Shown: piece by piece, positions 1 to 8,004 of the stretch
Layout: each line of letters begins with the position of its first letter
How positions within the stretch are numbered: the first letter of the stretch is position 1
Source of the DNA: Paenibacillus baekrokdamisoli
GTDB lineage: Bacteria > Bacillota > Bacilli > Paenibacillales > Paenibacillaceae
Direction of reading: 5' to 3'
Assembly: GCF_003945345.1 (NCBI RefSeq)
Contig: NZ_AP019308.1
Location: 2,790,001-2,854,000 of the forward strand
DNA length: 64,000 nucleotides
Notes under the pieces: generated by a model
Database searches by the model: none
Told to the model about the DNA's origin: nothing
What the model saw: only the letters and a program-made list of their open reading frames with translations
Made by a program: the position numbers and the translations under genes

Positions 1-1165
1 TACGTGGGACAATAATCGGCATCTGCATATCAAAAGAGCGAAATGCTGCTCCTGTTAACGCCCAATAGGCAATTTCTCCTGGACCGAGCACAGCTGCAAG
101 AACAGGCAGAACATAGTCCTGCATCAATGGGCGAGTAAGCACATTGTTGCTGAGTCGTTCTGGCGATTCGTTAGCGATACGCAGCAGCTCCTCTTTTTCC
201 CAGGCAACCGTTCCTTTCCGATTCTCAAATCGACCATCGCGTTTGTAAAGCAAGGTACGCTCTCCAACTGCACTGCCTTGATCATCTTGAAAAAGAAATA
301 CATTCGCACTCCCTGTCACGACATCCGCTTGAGGTACGAAGCCAAGTTCACGGATATGATCTGCGCCACATTGATAAGCTTCTTCAAGCTCATCATTACG
401 TTCGATCATTCGCTTGAACAGGGGTCCTTCCAGCTTGCGAAGCGCCGGATCGTCCGAATCCATAAGAACAAGTCCCTGCTTACCAAATAGCCACCCCATC
501 GTATAAGCGAACCATTCAGATAAGTTATCGGAGAGCTTGGCAAAGGAAGTCAAAGATGCTATCAAATCACGCTTGTATTCACTGTCAGGCAAGGTTTCGC
601 CTAACTTTTTGACAGCTTCCAGCATAGCTTCCTGCTGCAGCTTCGTGCGACTGACCGATGTACGATTTCCTTTCGGACGCTCTATAGCAATCTTGACGAG
701 CTGATTCTCTTGATTCACGATCAGGGTATGATTCGCTTCATCCCAATCATGATCTTCTCCTGCAATCCAGAACAAGGGGATAACGATCTGTCCGGTCAAC
801 TCGGCTGCATGCCTTGCAGCAGCAATAACCGAAATGGCTTTATGTATAACGAGAAGCGGTCCTGTCCAAAGCCCTGCCTGTTGACCGCCCACAACTACTG
901 GAGCTCCATTGCCAATGGCTTCAATGGCCAATTTCACTTCATCGCTGTCATTAAAACGTTGATTGTACCGGGTTAGCGTCGTTGCCAATTGTTCTGCAGA
1001 AACACGATTAGCCGATTGATCCTTTAGCCATTGTGCCCTTCGCTTCCAATCCGTGTCTTCCGCCGGATGGCTGCCAAATAGTGACTCCACCTCGGGCCGA
1101 GTTCGTCTTACATATGCCTCGGTAATCGGCTGACCGAAAGGTAGCTGAACCGATTCGATTTCCAT
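1..1165 (-). CDS. bshC: Bacillithiol biosynthesis cysteine-adding enzyme BshC (3' part beyond window)
   Basis: Adds cysteine to GlcN-malate in the last step of bacillithiol synthesis (family knowledge). The first 388 residues of a protein usually near 540 are present; the rest lies off the left edge. Visible family signatures are VVGGQQAGLWTGPLL around residues 91-105 and FWIAGEDHDWDEANH around 132-146. The start is the ATG at 1163-1165, giving MEIESVQLPFG; the SD (AAAGG) is rather far upstream. It is the last visible gene of a minus-strand row after panE-like and DUF3397 genes, the B. subtilis ylbQ-yllA order that leads to mraZ. A terminator at 1267-1301 separates it from DUF3397, so it probably has its own promoter. 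Confidence 0.93.
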   Translation of the reverse strand, partial: MEIESVQLPFGQPITEAYVRRTRPEVESLFGSHPAEDTDWKRRAQWLKDQSANRVSAEQLATTLTRYNQRFNDSDEVKLAIEAIGNGAPVVVGGQQAGLWTGPLLVIHKAISVIAAARHAAELTGQIVIPLFWIAGEDHDWDEANHTLIVNQENQLVKIAIERPKGNRTSVSRTKLQQEAMLEAVKKLGETLPDSEYKRDLIASLTSFAKLSDNLSEWFAYTMGWLFGKQGLVLMDSDDPALRKLEGPLFKRMIERNDELEEAYQCGADHIRELGFVPQADVVTGSANVFLFQDDQGSAVGERTLLYKRDGRFENRKGTVAWEKEELLRIANESPERLSNNVLTRPLMQDYVLPVLAAVLGPGEIAYWALTGAAFRSFDMQMPIIVPR

Positions 1166-1266
1166 GTACAGTCTCAACCTTTCATTCACATGGGATAACT
1201 TTATATAACAATAGGAAAGAATAGATAACCGTTTTTTTCATTGTACACAACCTAAAGCACACCGTC

Positions 1267-1301
1267 AAAAAAAATCGCCTTCCTTTAAGCGGAAGACGAT
1301 T
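1267..1301 (-). terminator. Intrinsic terminator after DUF3397 gene
   Basis: Read on the minus strand, a stem TCGTCTTCC / GGAAGGCGA with a GCTTAAA loop is followed directly by a T-tract. It lies 30 nt past the stop of the DUF3397 gene and upstream of bshC. Confidence 0.8.
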
Positions 1302-1329
1302 AGCGTATAATACTCTAAAGGATCATTAT

Positions 1330-1728
1330 CTATACAGTGAACAAGCTTCTTCCAATGCCAATAAACATCAGAATGACATAAAAGAGTCCCATAACAAAAA
1401 ATCCAACTCGCCAGATGACCATTGTAATGCGCTTTACGTTGATCATGCCTTTCTCCCTGTACTGAACGTTGCCGAGGAGCCCCGCTCCAAGTAGAAATAC
1501 AAGCAATATCCCATACAATCCAAAGGAACTATTGAAAAGGCGATCAAACAACACAGCGACGCAGCCAATAAGCAGGGCCGTCGTCACATCCATTGCTGTA
1601 CGGAAAGCCTTCTTCCGATCACCGGTGTAAGCTCCAAAACCAAAATATATAAGTAGAAAAGGAACAATCGGAATGACGGCCAGAAACGCATAGACATGTT
1701 TAATACTTTCCCAAATCCACAGCATCAC
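1330..1728 (-). CDS. DUF3397 family membrane protein
   Basis: 132-residue integral membrane protein with about four hydrophobic segments (roughly residues 10-30, 48-62, 70-86 and 106-130). Recognised as DUF3397 from the family pattern and its position between panE-like and bshC, where such genes commonly sit in Bacillales. No catalytic motif is visible and the function is unknown. The start MMLWIWES follows the upstream gene by 20 nt, so the two are probably co-transcribed; a terminator follows its stop. Confidence 0.8.
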   Translation of the reverse strand: MMLWIWESIKHVYAFLAVIPIVPFLLIYFGFGAYTGDRKKAFRTAMDVTTALLIGCVAVLFDRLFNSSFGLYGILLVFLLGAGLLGNVQYREKGMINVKRITMVIWRVGFFVMGLFYVILMFIGIGRSLFTV

Positions 1729-1748
1729 AGTCCGCTCCTCTCGCTACC

Positions 1749-2708
1749 TCATATTACTAACGATTTAATTAAGATGGTCATAGCATCATTCAGTGGCGAG
1801 GGTTTGTTCAATCGCTTGGCAAGTGCCGATATTCCACCATTGATCCACTCAACTTCAGTAGATCGTCCTGCTGACACGTCCCGAAGCATGGATGATTCAT
1901 TGCCAGCCGTTTGTATACAAATGGTAAGTAAACGTTCCCAAGAATTTTCAGAATCCTGCATACCTGCTGCCCTTAAAACCGACTCGCTCTCTGCATGAAG
2001 CGCCATCATCAGCCTTTTTCTACTGGGATTTAAGGGAAGTTCTCCATTTCTTACGCCATAAATGGCCGTAAGTGGGTTAATTACCGCATTAATCAACAAT
2101 TTGTGGTAAACTCGATTACCCATTTGATTCGACAGTTCTCTATTAATTCCTGCAAGGGAAAGAGTCTGAAGTAACATTTTTTGCGCTTTCTTCACTTCTT
2201 TTTCCTGAGATGACCAGTACCCAAACGTTAAGAGGCCATTGCCGGTATGCTTTACTGTCGTTTCATTGACACGAAGCGCTCCCTCTGTGGATACAGCTGC
2301 ATACAGATTCTCAGGAGGAATCACCGCTTGCAATCTCTCCATATGTCCAATCCCATTTTGCAGGCACAGCACTGATGCTCCTCCTGCCGCTAATCGCGCT
2401 ATATGATGAAGAAGCTTATCATCCAGATGGGGCTGTTTAACCGTAAGCCAGATCCAATCCTGCTGATTGGGTAACCCCTCATTTGGTGATTCAGTTGAAG
2501 TAAAGAATGGCTCGTCCAACGCAGCAGCTTTGATTGAAATTCGCGAAGTTATATCTTTCTCCTCAAGCGTAATGCCCTGCTCACGCAAAGCTTGAGCTTG
2601 GGCTGTCGTTCGAGTTAATAAGGTCGTCGAGATGCCTGCGCGAGCCAGCCTCGCAGCATACATAAGCCCGATTGAGCCTGCACCCACTATCATCATCCGC
2701 AAGTTCAT
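1749..2708 (-). CDS. 2-dehydropantoate 2-reductase (KPR, PanE/YlbQ-like)
   Basis: NADPH-dependent reduction of ketopantoate to pantoate in the pantothenate/CoA pathway (family role). The N-terminal dinucleotide-binding glycine loop GAGSIGLMYAARLARAG is at residues 9-25, the LQNGIGH segment near 116-122, and the catalytic-type lysine in KLLINAVINPLTA at K203, followed by conserved asparagines N207 and N211. At 319 residues it has the usual size. Two start choices exist, M1 and M5 (MMIVGAG); a GAGGAAG SD is very close to the first. YlbQ-type paralogues may not be the main PanE, so the substrate assignment is by family only. Confidence 0.88.
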   Translation of the reverse strand: MNLRMMIVGAGSIGLMYAARLARAGISTTLLTRTTAQAQALREQGITLEEKDITSRISIKAAALDEPFFTSTESPNEGLPNQQDWIWLTVKQPHLDDKLLHHIARLAAGGASVLCLQNGIGHMERLQAVIPPENLYAAVSTEGALRVNETTVKHTGNGLLTFGYWSSQEKEVKKAQKMLLQTLSLAGINRELSNQMGNRVYHKLLINAVINPLTAIYGVRNGELPLNPSRKRLMMALHAESESVLRAAGMQDSENSWERLLTICIQTAGNESSMLRDVSAGRSTEVEWINGGISALAKRLNKPSPLNDAMTILIKSLVI

Positions 2709-2750
2709 CTTCCTCTACAACATTTTCTATCATGGTAACAGATAATAAAT

Positions 2751-2782
2751 AAAAAATCCCGCCTAGGTGGCGGGATTTTTTA
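2751..2782 (-). terminator. Terminator after rsfA (symmetric hairpin)
   Basis: Perfect stem TCCCGCC-TAGGT-GGCGGGA flanked by six A on one side and six T on the other, so it can act in both directions. In minus orientation it ends the rsfA transcript, after the stem-loop repeats at 2806-2911 and before the panE-like gene. Confidence 0.85.
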
Positions 2783-2805
2783 TCGGTGATACATGCTTGG
2801 GTACA

Positions 2806-2911
2806 ATCGGAAAAACCAATCATCATTTGATGAATGCTGCTCTCAACCATAGGTTGAGTGCAAACCAATCATCATTGCTGAACACAACCAGAGGTTGTGT
2901 TCAAACCAATC
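2806..2911 (-). repeat. Tandem imperfect stem-loop repeat in rsfA 3' region
   Basis: Three copies of an AACCAATCAT box, the first two extended to AACCAATCATCATT. The first two are each followed by a hairpin: CTCAACC-ATA-GGTTGAG (7 bp) and AACACAACC-AGA-GGTTGTGTT (9 bp). The middle pair of the outer stem differs between copies in a compensatory way (CTC/GAG versus CAC/GTG). The last copy touches the rsfA stop codon. It lies between rsfA and its terminator, so it would be in the rsfA 3' UTR. Confidence 0.75.
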
Positions 2912-3557
2912 ATTCTATCCGTTCCAAGTTACCGTTCGCATCCATTTTGAAGCGCGGCTTTGCTCCGTCTTCTTCCGTTAACACGGTGAGCCTTCGTGCA
3001 CGATCCATAATTTGAATAAGCGTTTTATAATCATCATTAACCGCGCGGTAATCCGTTTGTACATTATTGACTTCGAGTGATAGACGTTCATTCAGCTCTC
3101 GCAAGGTGTACAATTCTTCTTCTTTGTCCCGAGCATCACGCTCAAGTGTTTTAATCTGCCGGTAAAGCTCCTGATAGGTTCCTTTCCATTGACGAAGGAA
3201 ACGAATAACCGTATCAATCGATAAAGACTCTTCCGTCATTGGTTCGTTTTTGTACACGCGCTCTTCTGTGTCGACCATACCAATCGCGGATACATGAGGA
3301 GCTACCACGTACGATTGTTTTTTCATATAGTTCCGTTTCTGGCGCTGCTGCTTCGCAATCTGTATAGCATCTTCATAGCGCTTGCGGACGCAGCTATTCC
3401 AGCGAAAACCGCATGCGGCGGAAGTCCTAGCGATCCGCTCCCCGACTTCTTCAAAAGCGGCTAACTGTGTACTACCTTCGCGGATATGCCGCAGCGTTAC
3501 CTCGGCGAGGATGAGATCATCATCCGGGCTCCACGCATCTTGTCTGACTGCTGTCAT
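2910..3557 (-). CDS. rsfA: RsfA-family prespore-specific transcription factor
   Basis: DNA-binding regulator related to RsfA, which modulates sigma-F-dependent genes in the forespore of B. subtilis. The N-terminal 70 residues form a Myb/SANT-like helical domain (AWSPDDDLILAEVTLRHI ... GFRWNSCVRKRYEDAI). A basic linker (KQQRQKRNYMKKQ) follows, then a coiled coil at about residues 110-185 ending in MDRARRL. The start ATG at 3555-3557 has a strong TAGGAGG SD. A 12-bp perfect palindrome (3571-3582) overlaps this SD and is an autoregulation candidate. It is transcribed alone with its own terminator. Confidence 0.88.
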   Translation of the reverse strand: MTAVRQDAWSPDDDLILAEVTLRHIREGSTQLAAFEEVGERIARTSAACGFRWNSCVRKRYEDAIQIAKQQRQKRNYMKKQSYVVAPHVSAIGMVDTEERVYKNEPMTEESLSIDTVIRFLRQWKGTYQELYRQIKTLERDARDKEEELYTLRELNERLSLEVNNVQTDYRAVNDDYKTLIQIMDRARRLTVLTEEDGAKPRFKMDANGNLERIE

Positions 3558-3570
3558 GCAACCAAAACCT

Positions 3571-3582
3571 CCTAACGTTAGG
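3571..3582. promoter_or_regulatory. 12-bp palindrome overlapping the rsfA ribosome binding site
   Basis: CCTAACGTTAGG is a perfect palindrome whose last bases are part of the rsfA SD on the minus strand. It could be an operator for a dimeric regulator, possibly RsfA itself. Function inferred only from position and symmetry. Confidence 0.35.
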
Positions 3583-3739
3583 CGCTTACTTTATCTCTAT
3601 GCCCTTGGTAGAGTTCATAGAATCTATCGGATACTAATTTGTATATCCATTTTTTTATGGGCTCATACATGTTTTTTTTGAATTTGAGGCAAACTTGTAT
3701 CAAGTCTTATTATCAAGACAAAAAGTTTGCCAATTCGTC

Positions 3740-3763
3740 ACGACTGAAATTGTTTACAGTCGT
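3740..3763 (+). promoter_or_regulatory. Inverted repeat over the -35 box of the DUF2626 promoter
   Basis: ACGACTG (3740-3746) and CAGTCGT (3757-3763) form a perfect 7-bp inverted repeat with a 10-nt spacer that covers the -35 element TTTACA. This is the placement expected of a repressor operator; no regulator is known from the sequence. Confidence 0.4.
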
Positions 3764-3781
3764 TACCTGAAACGTTATAAT
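3753..3781 (+). promoter_or_regulatory. Sigma-A promoter for the DUF2626 gene
   Basis: -35 TTTACA (3753-3758), 17-nt spacer, perfect -10 TATAAT (3776-3781), 46 nt upstream of the start codon. Confidence 0.85.
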
Positions 3782-3826
3782 GGGCAATAGAAATCGGGTC
3801 GTGACTGACGAGAGGGGGATGAACTC

Positions 3827-4063
3827 ATGGCACGCATGTTCCGAGTGCTTGGTTTTTGGACGCTTGTTATCGCTCTAATGGCTTTTGCAGGCCACATGAC
3901 TGAGATGGCGCTGTTGTTTTTTATCCAAACCGTTGTTTTTGTCTTACTCGGCTATTTGAACTTCTCCGAGAAAACGTATTTGTTAATGTTCTGGGCATAT
4001 ATGTTTATCTCGTTTGTTGGATTTACTTACTGGACGGTATTCGTAATGGGCAATCCGTTCTAA
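3827..4063 (+). CDS. DUF2626 family small membrane protein (YqgW-like)
   Basis: 78-residue, very hydrophobic protein with three predicted membrane segments (about residues 7-25, 28-46 and 51-74) and almost no soluble portion. The sequence fits DUF2626, a small family of spore-forming Bacillales of unknown function (B. subtilis YqgW). The ATG start has a GAGGGGGATG SD. It is transcribed alone from a near-consensus sigma-A promoter whose -35 lies in an inverted repeat, and ends at a strong two-way terminator. Confidence 0.82.
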   Translation: MARMFRVLGFWTLVIALMAFAGHMTEMALLFFIQTVVFVLLGYLNFSEKTYLLMFWAYMFISFVGFTYWTVFVMGNPF

Positions 4064-4088
4064 TATCCCCAACTAAACCTACAAATAG

Positions 4089-4137
4089 CCAAAAGGCTGC
4101 TCCAAGTAGACAACCTCTACCTGGAACAGCCTTTTTT
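4089..4137. terminator. Two-way terminator between DUF2626 and the MidA-like gene
   Basis: Long imperfect stem AAAAGGCTGcTCCAaGTAG pairing with CTACcTGGAaCAGCCTTTT. A-rich and T-rich flanks allow use from both convergent genes; the minus-strand gene ends right at its edge. Confidence 0.88.
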
Positions 4138-5306
4138 CATTTTTGCAATACCATCACCTTGAAGGATTCGCTCATGCTATCCCCTAACAGTAGCTGCCGA
4201 ATGGATCGGTTTCTTCTAGCTGCCTCTCCGAATGGATCTGAACCATCATGTGCGGTTAAATCTCCTAATAGCCCTTGGTCCAAAAGGAACTGTTTCTGCG
4301 TGTCATAATAGATCACCTGCCATCCTGCTTTCTCTGCGGCTCTTCGGCAAGCTGTGAAATTCACATGTGCGGTTATGTCCTGTTCTCCGATGAACTGAAA
4401 AGGATCGTCATGTGCCCGGTGATCCTTATAGCACAGCAGCGTCCCTCGCATACGGTGGGAAGCCGACAATTCAACGGCCTCATGGCCATAGTCAACAATT
4501 ATAAACATACCTTCAGCTATTCGATCTGCCATCCAATCAATAAAGCGTTCAGCAGCAAGGTTTACCTCTAATTCCTGTCCCTCCCGAAGATGAATGCCAT
4601 CTGCCCGCAAGGATTCCTCGATCAGGGGATCAGAAAGGGGCAGATAAGCATATTGAAAAGTACCTCCTTCACTACGTAGTTCTTCCTCCATAAAGGTCAC
4701 ACCAAGCTCCCAGAGCTGTCCCTCTCTCTTAACTATCCGATGAACGGGAAAGGCATCGAGCAGCTCGTTCGCCAGTAAGATCGTCGGCTTCGCTTGCCAA
4801 TCACAAGCTTCTGTTTCTTTAGGCAGCATATATCGTAACCCAGCAAGTCTGAGAGGTCTCCCTTCTTGCTTCCCCACTCTTTGAGCTTCCTCCAAATGAA
4901 CAGGATTACCATCAATAACACTGTAGTTCATTTGCTTTATCCATTCATGACCAGCTTGCTCCCATTCATGAATGATTTGATGCGATAACCGCCCTGTTCC
5001 TGCTCCCCATTCAGCAGCATCAGCACAACCCCCGTACCCCTCAACTTGCTGAGCAATATAACCTGCGAGCTTCTCTCCCATGATCGACCCAACAGCAGAA
5101 CTTGTGTAGAAATCTCCTGTTTTACCTACTCTTACTTTGCCTGATTGATAGTAACCGTAATCAGGATCATAGAGACACATCGCCATATAATCATGAAAAG
5201 TAAGGCAGCGAACCTGTTCTGAATGAGCACCAAGCTTCATACCTGCCGCACCTTCTAGCTTTATCCTAGCTGCAATTCGGGTTCTAAGTTGTTCTGAATG
5301 ATGCAT
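4137..5306 (-). CDS. MidA-family (DUF185) SAM-dependent protein arginine methyltransferase-like
   Basis: 389-residue class I SAM-dependent methyltransferase of the MidA/NDUFAF7 type. Conserved features are GDFYTSSAVGSIMGEKLAGY near the N-terminus, the SAM-binding EWGAGTGRL, and ILLANELLDAFPVHRI followed by FIIVDYGHEAVEL, which are typical of this family. In mitochondria it methylates an arginine of complex I; the bacterial substrate is not known. The reading frame is open further upstream, but the start is placed at ATG 5304-5306 (MHHSEQLRTRI) because GGAGGT lies 4 nt upstream. It stands alone and converges on DUF2626. Confidence 0.85.
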   Translation of the reverse strand: MHHSEQLRTRIAARIKLEGAAGMKLGAHSEQVRCLTFHDYMAMCLYDPDYGYYQSGKVRVGKTGDFYTSSAVGSIMGEKLAGYIAQQVEGYGGCADAAEWGAGTGRLSHQIIHEWEQAGHEWIKQMNYSVIDGNPVHLEEAQRVGKQEGRPLRLAGLRYMLPKETEACDWQAKPTILLANELLDAFPVHRIVKREGQLWELGVTFMEEELRSEGGTFQYAYLPLSDPLIEESLRADGIHLREGQELEVNLAAERFIDWMADRIAEGMFIIVDYGHEAVELSASHRMRGTLLCYKDHRAHDDPFQFIGEQDITAHVNFTACRRAAEKAGWQVIYYDTQKQFLLDQGLLGDLTAHDGSDPFGEAARRNRSIRQLLLGDSMSESFKVMVLQK

Positions 5307-5408
5307 AACAACCTCCATCAAAAGACAAAATTTGTTATTCAAGATATAATAGAATGATTGCAAGCATATAGTAGAGTTAGCAACCTGCCTTTGAAAGGGG
5401 AACAGCGC

Positions 5409-6494
5409 GTGATTGGAATGAAACGCCGACCTGCCTCGGCACTCGTCGTTTGCGCGATTGCCGTCTGGTTCACGATCTATCCCGTATTTGCGGAACCTCA
5501 AGTTCCTAATGATGAAGAAGTAAGACGCATTTTGGAGAAAAGCCTCTCCGTCGTGGAAATCGATAAAGAAATCGCTCGTACCCAGCTGGAGCAGAATCGC
5601 ATTAAGTCCAAGCTGGCTGACTCTCAAGAAGAGCTGGATAAGAAGGAGCAATTGATTGAAAAGCAGCGCGAGGACGCGGGAGAGGTACTTCGATCCTATT
5701 ACACCGGAGAACGAGATATCCTGCTGACCGCCTTGCTATCATCCCATAGTCTTCCTGAGTTGCTTACCATATTCGACTATTTCGATTTTATTTTCTCTAA
5801 TGACAAGCTTACCTTGAACACGTACATGAAACAATACAGCGAATTAAAAAAAGAAATGGTCAAGCTGGATAAACAAGCCGCCAAACTGGCCGAAGTTCAG
5901 AAGGAACTGCTAACACAACGTGAGCGAGTAGCCGCCTTACAGAAAGATGTTGATGATCGTTTAAGTGGACGATCGGATGCAGATAAGCTGCGGCTGATGA
6001 TGAATGAATTTAATAACTATTGGAAAACAGTTGGTTTGCTGGAGGTAAAGCGATACTTCAGCGCCCTATCCAAGGCAATGAACCAAATGCCAGCTTGGAT
6101 TCAGAACGATAAGGATATGCTGGCGATTGATGGCTTCAATTATACGCTCACCATTCCCGAAGATAAGTTGAATTCATTTTTGCGGGAACAAAATCAACTG
6201 TTCAACAATTTTGCTTTCACCTTTAACAATGGCAGCATTCAGGTGAGTGGGAAGCGAGAAGGAATGGAAGTTAAGATAACGGGTCATTATACGGTGGAAG
6301 ATGAGGGAACCATTCTATTCCATGTGGATGAATTATTCTTCAATGGCTTGGCGCTTCCGGACACGACCAGACATGCGCTTGAAGAAGAATTCGATCTCGG
6401 CTTTTATCCACAAAAAATCATATCCTTCCTAAAAACGAAGTCTGTACAAATAGAAGATGGCAAGCTAATGGTTAAGCTTACCATCTCCCTCTGA
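5409..6494 (+). CDS. Secreted coiled-coil protein, CwlO/EnvC-like N-terminus without hydrolase domain
   Basis: A signal peptide (RRPASALVVCAIAVWFTIYPVFA, cleavage expected after VFA) is followed by a long coiled coil. The pattern around residues 40-190 (REDAGEVLRSYYTGERDIL, LPELLTIFDYFDFIF, QRERVAALQKDVDDRL) resembles the regulatory coiled coil of CwlO/EnvC-type peptidoglycan hydrolases. The rest (residues 200-361) shows no peptidase or LytM motif. The start is taken as GTG 5409 with an AAAGGGGA SD about 8 nt upstream; ATG 5418 is an alternative. Its stop lies 30 bp inside the 3' end of the convergent solute-binding protein gene. Function unknown, probably extracytoplasmic. Confidence 0.72.
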   Translation: MIGMKRRPASALVVCAIAVWFTIYPVFAEPQVPNDEEVRRILEKSLSVVEIDKEIARTQLEQNRIKSKLADSQEELDKKEQLIEKQREDAGEVLRSYYTGERDILLTALLSSHSLPELLTIFDYFDFIFSNDKLTLNTYMKQYSELKKEMVKLDKQAAKLAEVQKELLTQRERVAALQKDVDDRLSGRSDADKLRLMMNEFNNYWKTVGLLEVKRYFSALSKAMNQMPAWIQNDKDMLAIDGFNYTLTIPEDKLNSFLREQNQLFNNFAFTFNNGSIQVSGKREGMEVKITGHYTVEDEGTILFHVDELFFNGLALPDTTRHALEEEFDLGFYPQKIISFLKTKSVQIEDGKLMVKLTISL

Positions 6495-7802
6495 TTGCGG
6501 CGCCTTTGTGGCGTCGCTTTTTTGCTCTCCATTCCATGTCCTAATAATCGTATTCATTTGCTCGATCGTAGATGAGGACCAGTCAAAAGAGCTCCATACT
6601 TTCACCCATTTGTCCCAATGCTCAGACCAATAAGGATCGGGCGTCACTTCGTCCTGCTTCAGCATGCCGATTAACCAATGCGGAGGTCTCTCGCTTATTC
6701 CCTTTAATGCAAATTCATTCGCATAAACGGAAATTTTGGCAGGTAGTCTGTTAAATAGTTGATAGTGCTCGATTTGCTGACTGGATGAGGTCATTTCGTT
6801 GATCCAAAGCCTTGCAGCTTCAAGCTCTTCTGATCGTGAAGATAGAACAAAGCTCCTCCCCCCGCTCCAAACGATTGGTGCCGTTTGATCCGCTACCGTT
6901 AACAGCTCACGCTGCTGATCCGTAATAGACTGATAAGCTGACCATGGCATTACGGAGGAAAGCAGCGATTTTGCCTCAAACGCTTGCATAAGCTCTGAAG
7001 TCTGCTGGGATGGATCCAAATAAGACATTGTTGAAGCATGGTCTATTGTGAAACGCAGCTGCTGTTTCATTGAATCAATGAAGGGCGCCAAATTAGCGGC
7101 TTTTTCTTTGGTGTCTTTGAAGGCACCTAACCAAGCAACATATTGACTGGGATTAGATGACGAGAAGTTGAATGATTTGACCTCTGGACTACTGGTTTGT
7201 AAGAGGTTTAGTGCAGTCAAGAATGCATTCCAATCCTTAGGAGGCGCATTCAAAGACGCTGATTTGAGAAGCTCACGCTGCCATACAACTAACAGTGGAT
7301 TACAATCGAGCGGAACACCCCATAACGAACCATTCCATTTCAGTGGTTCTGTTAGCGCTTCCAATTGGTCTCCAAGCGAATCTCCTGTAAAGATACTGTC
7401 CGCCGGAAATAAGTAGCCATGAACCGCAAACTCCCTTACCCGGTTGTTATCCATGAGCATAATATCAAAGGGATCACCGATTTGAAAAGCTTCTTTCCAC
7501 GTAACAGCTGCTTCACTTTCTGTGAAATTAGTCATGATGATCTTCACATTAGGATGGTTTAACGCATAACTTTCATTCCTTAATTGCCAATATTGAAACT
7601 CTGCATCTGTCATGGAGACCGCTATGTGTAGGGTGGAGGCAATAGTCTCACTTCCATCAACACCAACCTGTGGCTGCTGCGTCGAAGGAGTTCCATCGAA
7701 CGGGATGACGGTTAGTACAGGTTTACCAAGTATCGGAACGAGCAGCGCTGCACATAATGCAAATACGCCGAGCAGCAGCATCATATATTTCCTGCGTGAC
7801 AC
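6465..7802 (-). CDS. Extracellular solute-binding protein (ABC sugar type), family 1-like
   Basis: 445 residues with an N-terminal hydrophobic segment (residues 6-27), then a two-lobed solute-binding fold: FQIGDPFDIMLMDNNRVREFAVHGYLFPAD, LWGVPLDCNPLLVVWQRELL and the SGGRSFVLSSRSEELEAARLWINEM segment seen in carbohydrate-binding proteins. No canonical lipobox is visible (FALC lacks G/A/S before the cysteine), so it may be membrane-anchored. No transporter subunits are adjacent, making it an orphan whose ligand cannot be assigned. The start ATG is preceded by a TAGGAGGTAAAAG SD. The 3' end overlaps the convergent gene by 30 bp. Confidence 0.78.
   Translation of the reverse strand: MSRRKYMMLLLGVFALCAALLVPILGKPVLTVIPFDGTPSTQQPQVGVDGSETIASTLHIAVSMTDAEFQYWQLRNESYALNHPNVKIIMTNFTESEAAVTWKEAFQIGDPFDIMLMDNNRVREFAVHGYLFPADSIFTGDSLGDQLEALTEPLKWNGSLWGVPLDCNPLLVVWQRELLKSASLNAPPKDWNAFLTALNLLQTSSPEVKSFNFSSSNPSQYVAWLGAFKDTKEKAANLAPFIDSMKQQLRFTIDHASTMSYLDPSQQTSELMQAFEAKSLLSSVMPWSAYQSITDQQRELLTVADQTAPIVWSGGRSFVLSSRSEELEAARLWINEMTSSSQQIEHYQLFNRLPAKISVYANEFALKGISERPPHWLIGMLKQDEVTPDPYWSEHWDKWVKVWSSFDWSSSTIEQMNTIIRTWNGEQKSDATKAPQSEGDGKLNH
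6497..6523 (+). terminator. Terminator of the coiled-coil protein gene
   Basis: Stem GCGGCGCC / GGCGTCGC with a TTTGT loop and a six-T tail directly after the plus-strand stop. It lies inside the 3' coding end of the convergent minus-strand gene. Confidence 0.8.
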
Positions 7803-8004
7803 TTTTACCTCCTAAAATGCTAGATAAGTACAACATATTCATACCTTCTAATATTTCAAAAAATACTTCACAGCGATTCCCTACAACTTTTGTCCTATCT
7901 TTCCATTGTAGCAAGAAAGCGTTCCTTTGTCGCCTAAGATTTATTGCTTCTTACCAATAAAAGGATCATACTAAGTGATAATGCAAATTTTTGGAGGTCT
8001 TATT
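7803..8004. other. Divergent intergenic region, no clear element
   Basis: AT-rich spacer between the divergent solute-binding protein gene and a hypothetical gene. It must hold promoters in both directions, but no convincing -35/-10 pair or inverted repeat was seen apart from the two SD sequences. Confidence 0.5.

Noticed and set aside
124..976. Small open frames on both strands at the left edge
   Set aside because: They are shadows of bshC, whose 388-codon frame runs unbroken through this stretch.
5307..5651. 115-codon upstream extension of the MidA-like gene
   Set aside because: It overlaps the divergent coiled-coil gene, and the internal ATG at 5306 has a clear GGAGGT SD and family-like start.
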